A DNA stretch of 64,000 bases. Source: Candidatus Ornithobacterium hominis (GTDB lineage: Bacteria > Bacteroidota > Bacteroidia > Flavobacteriales > Weeksellaceae). Positions 16,995-24,598 of the stretch are shown here, piece after piece. The number at the start of each line of letters is the position of its first letter. Position 1 is the first letter of the stretch. The DNA is taken from contig NZ_OX579588.1 in the NCBI RefSeq assembly GCF_951229915.1, positions 434,001 through 498,000 of the forward strand, read 5' to 3'. The notes beneath the pieces were generated by a model that worked only from the letters and a program-made list of their open reading frames with translations, was not told the DNA's origin and searched no databases. The position numbers and the translations under genes were made by a program.

Positions 16995-17906
16995 TTAAAA
17001 CAAACCTTCGATGCTTAAATATCTTTCGCCTGTATCATAATTAAAACCTAAAACCGTTTTACCTTTGATTTCAGGTAATTTCTGGGCAATTGCTGCTAAA
17101 GTCGCTGCTGATGAAATTCCCCCCAAGATGCCTTCTTCTTTGGCAGATTTTCGGAAGAAATCAAAGGCTTCTTCTTTCGTTACTTGAATGCTTCCGTCTA
17201 ATAAATCGGTGTCTAAATTTTTAGGAATAAATCCAGCTCCAATTCCTTGTATGGCGTGTCCTCCTGGTGCTTTACCACTGATGACGGGTGAATCCGTTGG
17301 CTCTACTGCATAAACTTTTAGCTGTGGGAATCTTTCTTTCAGCAATTTAGCTACGCCAGAAATGTGCCCACCAGTACCTACGCCAGTAATCAAATAATCG
17401 ATACCCCCGGGGAAGTCTTCTAAAATTTCTTTTGCAGTATTTTCATAATGTGCTTTGATATTTGATGGATTCTCAAACTGAGAAGGCATCCACATATTTT
17501 CATTTTGATTTGCCATTTCGGTAGCTTTCTCTATAGCAGCTTTCATACCGCCTTCTTTTGGAGTCAAAATAAATTCAGCACCGTAAGCTGACATTAGTTT
17601 CCGCCTTTCTATAGACATTGATTCTGGCATTATCAAAATCACTTTGTAGCCTTTAACCGCACCTACCATAGAGAGTCCCACGCCAGTATTTCCACTGGTT
17701 GGTTCAATAATGGTCGTTTTTTCGGGAGAAATTTTTCCTTCTTTTTCAGCATCTTCTATCATTTGCAGAGCAATTCTGTCTTTGATGCTTCCGCCTGGGT
17801 TTGCTTTCTCTAATTTGATGTAAACTTTCGCCTCATCACCAAACAATCGATTGATTTTTACGATAGGCGTCTTGCCAATCGTTCCTAAAATGTTTTCAAA
17901 TATCAT
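16995..17906 (-). CDS. cysK: Cysteine synthase (O-acetylserine sulfhydrylase)
   Basis: PLP enzyme making cysteine from O-acetylserine and sulfide. 303 residues. Lys42 in NPGGSIKDR is the PLP lysine, PTSGNTG binds the substrate, and TGVGTGGHISGV is the phosphate-binding loop. Its ATG overlaps the cysE stop by 4 bp, so the two successive enzymes are translationally coupled and are expected to form the cysteine synthase complex. The C-terminus ends in YLSIEGLF. Confidence 0.95.
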   Translation of the reverse strand: MIFENILGTIGKTPIVKINRLFGDEAKVYIKLEKANPGGSIKDRIALQMIEDAEKEGKISPEKTTIIEPTSGNTGVGLSMVGAVKGYKVILIMPESMSIERRKLMSAYGAEFILTPKEGGMKAAIEKATEMANQNENMWMPSQFENPSNIKAHYENTAKEILEDFPGGIDYLITGVGTGGHISGVAKLLKERFPQLKVYAVEPTDSPVISGKAPGGHAIQGIGAGFIPKNLDTDLLDGSIQVTKEEAFDFFRKSAKEEGILGGISSAATLAAIAQKLPEIKGKTVLGFNYDTGERYLSIEGLF

Positions 17907-18727
17907 ATCATAAAATTTATAGGGTTATTTTCTGTTTTTATATTTTTTACTTTCGCATCAGACTTTGTGTAAACGATGGAATAGGGGTCAACACTTTTTG
18001 TCAAAAACACATTCCCACCGATGATGGAGTGATTCCCGATGATGGTACTTCCGCCCAAAATCGTCGCATTCGCATAAATCACTACGTGATCTTCTATCGT
18101 GGGGTGTCTTTTCATATTTTGCATACTCTTTTCTACCTGCATAGCACCTAGAGTCACTCCTTGGTAAATGTTTACATATTTCCCGATTTTACAAGTCTCG
18201 CCAATTACTACACCTGTTCCGTGGTCAATCAAAAACGGAACACCAATTTCTGCGGCTGGGTGAATATCAATGCCAGTTTTGCTGTGAGTATATTCTGTGA
18301 GCATTCTCGGCCAATATGTTAATTGTAATTTTTGATGAATTAAATGTGCTAAACGATAAATTGCAATTGCATAAAACCCAGGGTAGGTATGTAACACTTC
18401 GCCCAAACACTGTGCAGCGGGATCTTTTTTCAGGAACTCTTTGGCGTCTTGCAACAAATCTTGATGAACTTGTATCAAGTTTTCATACATCACAGCCGTA
18501 TATTGTTCAGCATTTTCTTCAGTAATACCCACATTCAACACCAAATGCTGAAATAATTTTTTGCTCGACTGTATTCTAGAATTAATTTCCTGTTCAGATG
18601 TTTTTTGATAAGGAAAAAGAATTTGAATTAAATCATTTAGCCAATCAAATAATTTATTCTTTTCAGGCACTTTTTCGTATTCCTCCTCGTAATTTTTGAT
18701 TATATTTTGAGAAAGTTCTGAACTCAT
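17903..18727 (-). CDS. cysE: Serine O-acetyltransferase
   Basis: 274 residues. The C-terminal half is a left-handed hexapeptide-repeat domain: GVVIGETCKIGKYVNIYQGVTLGA, then ATILGGSTIIGNHSIIGGNVFLTKSV. The catalytic HSKTGIDIHPAAEIG and the helical N-terminal SATase region are present. It supplies O-acetylserine to the overlapping cysK. The C-terminal Ile (NPINFMI) matches the rule that the CysE tail ends in Ile to dock in CysK, which supports a functional complex. Confidence 0.94.
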   Translation of the reverse strand: MSSELSQNIIKNYEEEYEKVPEKNKLFDWLNDLIQILFPYQKTSEQEINSRIQSSKKLFQHLVLNVGITEENAEQYTAVMYENLIQVHQDLLQDAKEFLKKDPAAQCLGEVLHTYPGFYAIAIYRLAHLIHQKLQLTYWPRMLTEYTHSKTGIDIHPAAEIGVPFLIDHGTGVVIGETCKIGKYVNIYQGVTLGAMQVEKSMQNMKRHPTIEDHVVIYANATILGGSTIIGNHSIIGGNVFLTKSVDPYSIVYTKSDAKVKNIKTENNPINFMI

Positions 18728-18826
18728 ATTAATAATGTTTAAGAGGAATAGGTTCTCAAACTCAATACCAATAATGAAGAATTTTTAAATAAAAAAGCGA
18801 AAAAATTGCGCTAAATTATCTAAAAA

Positions 18827-18845
18827 TTTTTTAAGCCTTAAAAAA
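18827..18845. repeat. Dispersed 19-bp palindrome between cysE and lpxK
   Basis: Perfect copy in the divergent intergenic region, 61 bp before the lpxK ATG. Confidence 0.75.
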
Positions 18846-18893
18846 AATCTAAAATTTATCTGCTAAAGGTTTATAAAACTACCCCCGCCTCGC

Positions 18894-18901
18894 TATATTT
18901 G
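18894..18901 (+). promoter_or_regulatory. lpxK promoter, -7 element TATATTTG
   Basis: Perfect TAnnTTTG match ending 4 bp before the ATG, so the lpxK message should be nearly leaderless. Confidence 0.6.
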
Positions 18902-18905
18902 CAAA

Positions 18906-19934
18906 ATGATTTGGAGAAAATTATTGGCACCACTGGCAGCGATGTATTGGGTAGTGAGCGGATTAAGAAACATATTTTATTCTATTGGAATGTTTCCTTC
19001 CAAGAAATTTAACAAAGCTGTGATTGTCGTTGGTAATTTAAATACGGGCGGAACAGGGAAGTCCCCACACACGCTTTATTTACTTAATTTTCTCAGGCAA
19101 GAATTTAAAGTCGGCATGCTTAGCCGAGGATATGGCAGGAAGACCAAAGGATTCCAAATAGCTAATTACGAATCCAATGCGAGAACGATAGGCGATGAAC
19201 CGATGCAGGTTTTTAACCGATTCAAAAACAGAGTAGTGGTGGCCGTGGGCGAAGACCGTATATCGGCATTGAAAGAGATTTTCCGCCTCTTCAGGCTAGA
19301 TGTCGTCGTTTTAGATGATGCTTACCAACACCGCAGGTTAAAAACTGATTTCAATCTTTTACTCACCGCTTTTGATGACCCCTACCACAAAGACTGGCCA
19401 CTACCCATGGGGAATTTGAGAGAGCCCATTGCTGGCGCTTCAAGGGCGAGTGCCGTGATTGTGACCAAATGCCAGCCTGACTTGAGCATGGAAGATAAAA
19501 TTAAATTTAGAAAAGATTTAAGGCTGAAAAATCATCAACATATATTCTTTTCTTCGATTATTTATAATGATGAGGTCATCTCTTTGCACCAAAATCTATC
19601 TGTAGCAGATTTAAAAGATTATAACGTCATTTTAGTTACAGGAATTGCTAATGATAAAGATTTTCTAAGCTTTGCAGAAAATCATTGCGCCAGCGTACAG
19701 CCCATGCATTACCCAGATCATTACAACTTTTCGCCAGAAGATATTAAGCAAATAGACGAAGCTTATGCAAATTTACCTGAGCCACACCTTATCTTGACGA
19801 CAGAAAAAGATTACATGCGATTACGCTCAGAGCATCGAATTGTCCAAAAATTGTATTATCTTCCCATTCAAATTGAAATAGATAACCCAATTCAGTTTCA
19901 AAAATTAGTCAAAGATTATGTACAAAAATATTGA
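18906..19934 (+). CDS. lpxK: Tetraacyldisaccharide 4'-kinase
   Basis: Phosphorylates the 4' position of the lipid A disaccharide precursor at the inner membrane. 342 residues. The Walker-A-like NLNTGGTGKSPHTLYL (residues 44-59) with its inner-membrane-facing N-terminal helix is diagnostic, as are GMLSRGYGRKTKGF, GDEPMQ and VVLDDAYQHRRL. The 3' end overlaps the next gene by 17 bp, so the two are likely co-transcribed. The pairing with a nucleoside phosphorylase has no obvious metabolic link. Confidence 0.94.
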   Translation: MIWRKLLAPLAAMYWVVSGLRNIFYSIGMFPSKKFNKAVIVVGNLNTGGTGKSPHTLYLLNFLRQEFKVGMLSRGYGRKTKGFQIANYESNARTIGDEPMQVFNRFKNRVVVAVGEDRISALKEIFRLFRLDVVVLDDAYQHRRLKTDFNLLLTAFDDPYHKDWPLPMGNLREPIAGASRASAVIVTKCQPDLSMEDKIKFRKDLRLKNHQHIFFSSIIYNDEVISLHQNLSVADLKDYNVILVTGIANDKDFLSFAENHCASVQPMHYPDHYNFSPEDIKQIDEAYANLPEPHLILTTEKDYMRLRSEHRIVQKLYYLPIQIEIDNPIQFQKLVKDYVQKY

Positions 19935-20739
19935 AGAAGCAGCTCAATACATTCAATCTCAAATTTCTCATCAACCCGATATTGCCATCATCTTAGGCTC
20001 AGGGCTGGGCGGACTGAAAAACGAAGTAGATATTGATTTAAAAATTTCATACCAAGATATACCACATTTTTTGAAATCTACAGTTGCAGGGCATTCAGGT
20101 GAATTAATCTTCGGCTATTTTCAAGGAAAAAAAATCTTGATGATGTCGGGCAGATTTCATTACTATGAGGGCTATGATATGAAGCAAATTACATTCCCGA
20201 TACGTGTTTTTAAAAAATTAGGAATAGATAAACTTATTGTCAGCAATGCCTCGGGGGGAGTCAATAAAGCCTTTGCCCCTGGAGATGTGATGTTGATACG
20301 AGACCATATTAACTTTTTCCCTGAAAACCCATTGAGAGGGAAGAATTTAGACGAATTCGGGCCTCGTTTTCCTGATATGAGTGAACCCTATGATTTAAAA
20401 TTCCTGCAAGGCTTAAAATTAGTAGCAGCAGAAAGGAATATCCCTGTTTTTGAAGGCGTTTATTTAGGTTTGCAAGGGCCGACATTTGAAACCCCAGCCG
20501 AATATGGAATGGTGCAGCGATTGGGCGCCGACGCCGTGGGAATGAGTACCGTGCCAGAAGTCATTGTAGCCAAACACCAAGGGATGCGAGTAGCGGCAAT
20601 TTCTGTGATTACCGATGTGGGCGGGCCAGACTTGAAAGTTCCAGTTTCTCACGAAGAGGTTTTAAACGCTGCCAATGTAGCCATGCCCAAAGTTATTTCA
20701 TTAGTCAGTGGATTTTTGAAAAATTTAGATCAGTTTTAA
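19918..20739 (+). CDS. Purine nucleoside phosphorylase, class I
   Basis: Trimeric PNP that splits inosine and guanosine to base and ribose-1-phosphate. 273 residues. ILGSGLGGL is the phosphate-binding loop, GHSGELIFG carries the conserved His, and QGPTFETPAEYGMVQRLGADAVGMSTVPEV is the base/ribose site with its Glu and Asn-equivalent residues. ASGGVN near the middle is also family-typical. It overlaps lpxK. A punA-type name would fit, but the substrate range is not decided here. Confidence 0.92.
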   Translation: MYKNIEEAAQYIQSQISHQPDIAIILGSGLGGLKNEVDIDLKISYQDIPHFLKSTVAGHSGELIFGYFQGKKILMMSGRFHYYEGYDMKQITFPIRVFKKLGIDKLIVSNASGGVNKAFAPGDVMLIRDHINFFPENPLRGKNLDEFGPRFPDMSEPYDLKFLQGLKLVAAERNIPVFEGVYLGLQGPTFETPAEYGMVQRLGADAVGMSTVPEVIVAKHQGMRVAAISVITDVGGPDLKVPVSHEEVLNAANVAMPKVISLVSGFLKNLDQF

Positions 20740-20742
20740 CGG

Positions 20743-20857
20743 AAAAGCTGATAGAAAATAGAGCTTTTAAAGCCCAAGAATTGAAAAAATAGAAACTGCT
20801 ATTGAGAAATATAAAGATTTAATCATTGAAAACTGGAAAGAATTTCACGGAGAATAA
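20743..20857 (+). pseudogene. C-terminal remnant resembling DUF4160 protein
   Basis: An open frame without a usable start reads RAFKAQELKKIETAIEKYK then DLIIENWKEFHGE and a stop at 20855-20857. A helix ending in IENxxxxWNEYFG-like sequence is the tail of DUF4160 proteins, which are often encoded beside DUF2442 partners of toxin-antitoxin type. Only about 35 residues remain and no upstream part is present. It lies 24 bp before the duplicated leader cassette, which may have replaced the rest. The family call rests on memory of its motif. Confidence 0.45.
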
Positions 20858-20891
20858 ATGTTAAATAATGAAAACAATACAAAAAAACAAA

Positions 20892-20923
20892 TTTGCATAA
20901 TTCAAAAACGTGGAATACATTTG
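20892..20923 (+). promoter_or_regulatory. FISUMP1 promoter: TTTG, 20-bp spacer, TACATTTG
   Basis: The -33 element is at 20892-20895 and the -7 element at 20916-20923, both matching the Bacteroidetes consensus with ideal spacing. They are exactly conserved in copy 2. The transcription start is inferred near 20927, giving a leader of about 390 nt. Confidence 0.7.
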
Positions 20924-21024
20924 CGGGCAGGTTGAGAAAAGAGAAAAATCTCAACGGAAAATTTTAACAAAAAAATAACGAAATTTTAACAAATGAAATT
21001 TGTGAGTTTCAAAATAAAGTGTAA

Positions 21025-21050
21025 ACACACACACACACACACACACACAC
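21025..21050. repeat. (AC)13 dinucleotide tract
   Basis: Thirteen uninterrupted AC units in the leader about 100 nt after the inferred transcription start. The matching tract in copy 2 has nine. Confidence 0.97.
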
Positions 21051-21098
21051 AAGTAATGAGCTAAACAACTCATTATCAATAACTTATAATAAATTTTT

Positions 21099-21114
21099 GC
21101 TTCCCCTCGGGAGC
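21099..21114 (+). other. Leader hairpin with conserved stem and changed loop
   Basis: GCTTCCC with GGGAGC around loop CTC; copy 2 keeps the stem but has loop TGC. Further 7-bp stems occur at 20931-20955 (GTTGAGA/TCTCAAC) and 21054-21075 (TAATGAG/CTCATTA). Confidence 0.5.
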
Positions 21115-21115
21115 G

Positions 21116-21160
21116 AACCGCAAAGCCGTGCAAGAAAATCTTGCGCGGTTTTTCTATTTT
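21116..21160 (+). terminator. Terminator-like hairpin inside the FISUMP1 leader
   Basis: AACCGC (21116-21121) pairs with GCGGTT (21145-21150), and inside it GCAAGA (21130-21135) pairs with TCTTGC (21139-21144). A T-rich run follows. The single change in copy 2 turns a G-C into a G-U pair, so folding is kept. It lies 157 bp before the ATG with no second promoter visible between, so FISUMP expression would need read-through. Confidence 0.65.
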
Positions 21161-21316
21161 CACCTGTGTGAGAGTAGTAATTTCTTCAAAAAGAAGAGCC
21201 TCACGGGTTGGGGCTCTTTCTAAATGAAGGAGCAAAAAAAAAGTTGAAAAAAACAGCGAAAATTTAATTAAGAAAAGAATAAATCAATAAAAAATTAACC
21301 AAAAAAAATAAAACAA

Positions 21317-22351
21317 ATGAAGAAATTATTATTTTCTTTAGCCGTGTTATCAGCGGTTGCGGTCACCGCTCAGGTGGGCATTAACACAGATACTCCACAG
21401 GCGACATTAGACATCAGCGCAAAAGACAACCAAAAAGGTGACTTGCGCATAGAAGGTGTTAAGGAGGAAAAATTTACCCAATGGCTTTTAGTTTGGGATG
21501 AAAAAGACCAAAAGGTGAAGCGTACAAGCCTCTCAGACCTCAAATGGGATATAATAATAGTAGATAATAAGAATATAAATTATATCCGCGAAACTCAGCC
21601 AGACAGAGCAGATGAGATCATCAATAAAATCAAACAATGTCCGCCAGAAAACATAATTTTTGATAAGTACTTTGGTGGTACCGGCGTATATGATTTTGTG
21701 TATTGCGCCACAACTGTAAGCGGAGACGGTTACAATAAAACATGGCTCAACCTCAACCTTGGAGCAGAATACGCCAACATCCATAGTCCTAATTTTAACC
21801 CTACCGTTAATAAAACAGGAGAAACTATCCACGACGACGAAAATCTTTATGGTTCATATTATCAATGGCAGCGAGAGAGTGATGGGCATGAGCGTAAGAA
21901 TTCAGGAAAAACCATTGAAAAAGCCTATAGTTGGACAAGCATTGGCGATTCATCAAGAGGGAAGTTTATTACTTCTCAAGACGGTAACTGGGTTGAGAAT
22001 GGTGAAGGTGCATCAGGTTTAGATTTAGAGTTGTGGAGAGCAGGAGTAATTAATAGCCCTTGTCCGTCTGGTTACCATGTTCCGACGCTAGAGGAGTGGC
22101 AGGAATTACTCAATGCTGTAGGAAGTAATCAAATGTGGAGACAGAATAAGTTGCCAAACCTTGCAGCTGCTGGCTACCGTCGCTATAACGATGGTTCACT
22201 GGAACGCATGGGTTCTCTCGGGTACTACTGGAGTAGCTCGGCTTACGGCAGTAGCGGCGCTCACAACATGGACTTCAGCAGTGGCAGCAGCGTTGCGTAC
22301 GGCGGCTACCACCGAGCTTACGGCAACAGCGTGCGTTGCCTCAAGGATTAA
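21317..22351 (+). CDS. FISUMP-domain surface protein 1
   Basis: 344 residues. The signal peptide MKKLLFSLAVLSAVAVTAQ is followed by VGINTDTPQATLDISAK, the N-terminal segment seen in many flavobacterial surface proteins. The C-terminal half is a Fib_succ_major (FISUMP) domain: TWLNLNLGAEYAN, YGSYYQWQRESDGHE, CPSGYHVPTLEEWQELL, GYYWSSSAYGSSG and the closing SVRCLKD. The last 40 codons are GC-rich and unlike the rest of the gene. Likely exported and surface-exposed, with a C-type-lectin-like fold. Ligand unknown. Its 5' module is shared with the gene at 53569. Confidence 0.85.
   Translation: MKKLLFSLAVLSAVAVTAQVGINTDTPQATLDISAKDNQKGDLRIEGVKEEKFTQWLLVWDEKDQKVKRTSLSDLKWDIIIVDNKNINYIRETQPDRADEIINKIKQCPPENIIFDKYFGGTGVYDFVYCATTVSGDGYNKTWLNLNLGAEYANIHSPNFNPTVNKTGETIHDDENLYGSYYQWQRESDGHERKNSGKTIEKAYSWTSIGDSSRGKFITSQDGNWVENGEGASGLDLELWRAGVINSPCPSGYHVPTLEEWQELLNAVGSNQMWRQNKLPNLAAAGYRRYNDGSLERMGSLGYYWSSSAYGSSGAHNMDFSSGSSVAYGGYHRAYGNSVRCLKD
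22211..22351 (+). other. GC-rich terminal segment, candidate DGR variable region
   Basis: By hand count 22241-22340 is 63% G+C in a strongly AT-rich gene. About half the codons are of the form N(A/G)C (TAC, GGC, AGC, CAC, AAC, GAC), clustered where FISUMP/C-type-lectin ligand loops lie, between the fixed YYWSS and SVRCL blocks. This is what adenine-directed mutagenesis of AAC codons produces in diversity-generating retroelement targets. No template repeat or reverse transcriptase is visible in this window, so the call is tentative. Confidence 0.45.
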
Positions 22352-22414
22352 GAGAGGGTATTGCGAGCCTTAACTTTATCAAAATTAAGATAAAAGCAAT
22401 AAAGCTTTAATCTT

Positions 22415-22456
22415 AAAAAAACATAAGCATGAAAGTAAATCGTGCTTATGTTTTTT
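22415..22456 (+). terminator. Terminator of the FISUMP1 gene
   Basis: Stem ACATAAGCA (22421-22429) with TGCTTATGT (22443-22451), extended by flanking A and T runs so that it may work on both strands. It lies 70-100 bp after the stop. Confidence 0.88.
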
Positions 22457-22514
22457 CATTTTATAGTGTTTTTAAAAAAGTTTAGAAGAAATAATTCCTT
22501 AAAACAAATGAAAA

Positions 22515-22533
22515 TTTTTTAAGGCTTAAAAAA
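22515..22533. repeat. Dispersed 19-bp palindrome between FISUMP1 and hutU
   Basis: Perfect copy in AAGGCTT orientation in a convergent intergenic region. Confidence 0.75.
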
Positions 22534-22566
22534 AATATTTGTTATGAAATGGCTTTTCTAAAAATT

Positions 22567-24567
22567 TTACAACTGTTCCAAAACCTCATCATCCACCAAG
22601 TTAGGAATCGTAACTTTCAGTTCTGGTGAGCGTTGCATTTCTCTTTGGATGGCAAAAAGAGCTTCATCATTTCTTGCCCAAGCTCTGCGGGCGATGCCGT
22701 TATTTACATCATAGAAGAGCATGGACTTCAAGCGTTTTTTGGCTTCGGGTGTTCCGTCCAAAAGCATTCCAAATCCACCGTTGATGACTTCTCCCCAGCC
22801 AACGCCTCCACCATTGTGAATGCTCACCCAAGTGGCTCCGCGGAAGCTGTCGCCAATCACATTGTGCATCGCCATATCTGCCGTGAATCGTGAGCCGTCA
22901 TAGATGTTGCTGGTTTCTCTGTAGGGCGAATCTGTTCCGCTGACGTCGTGGTGGTCTCTACCCAAAACCACTGGTGCAGAAATTTCTCCATTGGCAATGG
23001 CTTCATTGAATGCTTGAGCGATTTTGGTTCTTCCTTCGGCATCGGCATACAAAATTCTGGCTTGTGAACCTACCACCAGTTTATTTTCTAAAGCGTGTGC
23101 TATCCACTGAATATTATCGGCCATTTGTTGCTGAATTTCTACTGGAGCTTTAGCTTTGATTTCTTGCATTACTCGCAATGCAATTTCATCAGTTTTGGCT
23201 AAATCTTCTGCTTTGCCCGAGGCGCAAACCCAACGGAACGGGCCAAATCCGTAATCAAAACACATCGGGCCTAGGATGTCTTGTACATAGCTTGGGTATT
23301 TAAATTCTTTCCCGTTTTCGCCTTTAATATCTGCTCCTGCCCGTGATGCTTCTAGCAAAAAAGCATTTCCGTAATCAAAGAAATACGTTCCTCTTTTGGC
23401 GTGGGCGTTGATGGCGTTGGCTTGTCTTCGTAAAGATTCTTCCACCAAAGCTTTGAATTTTTCTGGCTGATGAGCAATTAGCTCGTTGGCTTCTTCAAAC
23501 GAAACTCCAACAGGATAATAGCCGCCAGACCATGGGTTGTGCAACGAAGTTTGGTCTGAACCTACGTGCACGTGGATATTTTCATCTAAAAACTTTTCCC
23601 AAACGTCCACCACATTTCCGTTAAAAGCGATAGAAACGACTTTCCCATTGGTTTGAGCCAATTTCACTCGTTGCACTAATTCATCCAAATCATCTATTAA
23701 TTCATCCACCCAGCCTTGATCGTGGCGTTTTCTGCTCGCTGCAGGATTCACTTCAGCGCATACGGTAATACAACCTGCGATATTTCCTGCTTTGGGTTGA
23801 GCTCCAGACATTCCGCCCAAGCCAGCCGTCAAGAATAATTTGCCTTTTGGTGTTTCGTTCTGGTTTAGGATTTTTCTGAAAGCATTCATTACTGTAATTG
23901 TAGTTCCGTGCACGATTCCTTGCGGGCCGATGTACATGTAACTTCCCGCCGTCATTTGTCCGTATTGTGTAACGCCTAATGCATTGAATCTCTCCCAATC
24001 ATCTGGTTGAGAGTAATTTGGGATCATCATTCCGTTGGTTACCACAACGCGTGGAGCATCTTTGTGCGAAGGGAAAACCCCCAGCGGGTGACCAGAATAC
24101 ATGTGCAAAGTTTGCTCATCAGTGATCTCTGAAAGATATTGCATCGTTAGCAGATATTGAGCCCAATTTTGGAACACAGCACCGTTCCCGCCATAGGTAA
24201 TCAATTCATGTGGATGCTGAGCTACTGCTGGGTCTAAATTATTCTGAATCATCAGCATAATTGCCTTAGCTTGTTCTGATTTTCCAGGATATTCAGCAAT
24301 ATCTCTGGCTTTCATTTCATAATCTGGACGGAAACGATACATATAAATTCTGCCATAAGTATCTAATTCATCAGCAAATTCTTGAGCCAATTCTTGATGC
24401 CAATCTTTGGGGAAATATCGCAAAGCATTTTTAATGGCTAATTTTCTTTCCTCTTGGTTCAATATTTTTTTACGGACGGGGGCATGGGGAACGCTTTCGT
24501 CTCTTTTTTGTTTCGGGGGTAATTCTTTTGGGATTCCCTCTTTGATTTTATCTTGAAAAGTTGTCAT
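22567..24567 (-). CDS. hutU: Urocanate hydratase
   Basis: Second step of histidine degradation, urocanate to imidazolone propionate, using tightly bound NAD+. 666 residues, the longer form of the family. TYGGNGAVFQNWAQYLL and TAGLGGMSGAQPKAGNIAG are the substrate and NAD loops, and AEVNPAASRKRHDQGW, DQTSLHNPWSGGYYPVG and NVIGDSFRGATWVSIHNGGGVGWG are family blocks. It is the last gene of the hut run, 31 bp after the deacetylase. Confidence 0.95.
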   Translation of the reverse strand: MTTFQDKIKEGIPKELPPKQKRDESVPHAPVRKKILNQEERKLAIKNALRYFPKDWHQELAQEFADELDTYGRIYMYRFRPDYEMKARDIAEYPGKSEQAKAIMLMIQNNLDPAVAQHPHELITYGGNGAVFQNWAQYLLTMQYLSEITDEQTLHMYSGHPLGVFPSHKDAPRVVVTNGMMIPNYSQPDDWERFNALGVTQYGQMTAGSYMYIGPQGIVHGTTITVMNAFRKILNQNETPKGKLFLTAGLGGMSGAQPKAGNIAGCITVCAEVNPAASRKRHDQGWVDELIDDLDELVQRVKLAQTNGKVVSIAFNGNVVDVWEKFLDENIHVHVGSDQTSLHNPWSGGYYPVGVSFEEANELIAHQPEKFKALVEESLRRQANAINAHAKRGTYFFDYGNAFLLEASRAGADIKGENGKEFKYPSYVQDILGPMCFDYGFGPFRWVCASGKAEDLAKTDEIALRVMQEIKAKAPVEIQQQMADNIQWIAHALENKLVVGSQARILYADAEGRTKIAQAFNEAIANGEISAPVVLGRDHHDVSGTDSPYRETSNIYDGSRFTADMAMHNVIGDSFRGATWVSIHNGGGVGWGEVINGGFGMLLDGTPEAKKRLKSMLFYDVNNGIARRAWARNDEALFAIQREMQRSPELKVTIPNLVDDEVLEQL

Positions 24568-24570
24568 ATT

Positions 24571-24589
24571 TTTTTTAAGCCTTAAAAAA
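24571..24589. repeat. Dispersed 19-bp palindrome in the hut operon
   Basis: Perfect copy filling the 31-bp gap between the deacetylase stop and the hutU start, so it lies within a probable operon. Confidence 0.75.
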
Positions 24590-24598
24590 TTTTTATGA

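Larger units (their letters stand above)
20882..21390 (+). repeat. Duplicated promoter-leader-signal-peptide cassette, copy 1
   Basis: About 509 bp that is nearly identical to 53142-53642. It contains a TTTG-N20-TACATTTG promoter, several short hairpins, an (AC)13 tract, a terminator-like hairpin and the first 24 codons of the FISUMP protein, including its signal peptide. By eye, differences from copy 2 are scattered single-base changes, four AC units and one A in a homopolymer. Similarity fades straight after the GINT codons. It acts as the 5' expression module of the downstream gene. Confidence 0.9.

Noticed and set aside
20743..20776. AAAAGCT/AGCTTTT hairpin after the nucleoside phosphorylase gene as a terminator
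   Set aside because: A stem of A/T pairs with a weak T-run that overlaps the DUF4160-like fragment; not convincing enough to list.
20951..21235. Minus-strand open frame in cassette copy 1 (VCVCVC run from the AC tract), with a shorter equivalent at 53264-53488
   Set aside because: It needs a TTG start and has no promoter element on that strand. Its sequence conservation is explained by conservation of the leader DNA, and the frame after the tract differs between copies. A phase-variable minus-strand peptide is possible but not supported.
22161..22373. Plus-strand alternative frame over the GC-rich end of FISUMP1
   Set aside because: It is the +1 shadow of the NNC-codon block (Ala/Thr-rich) and lacks any start signal.
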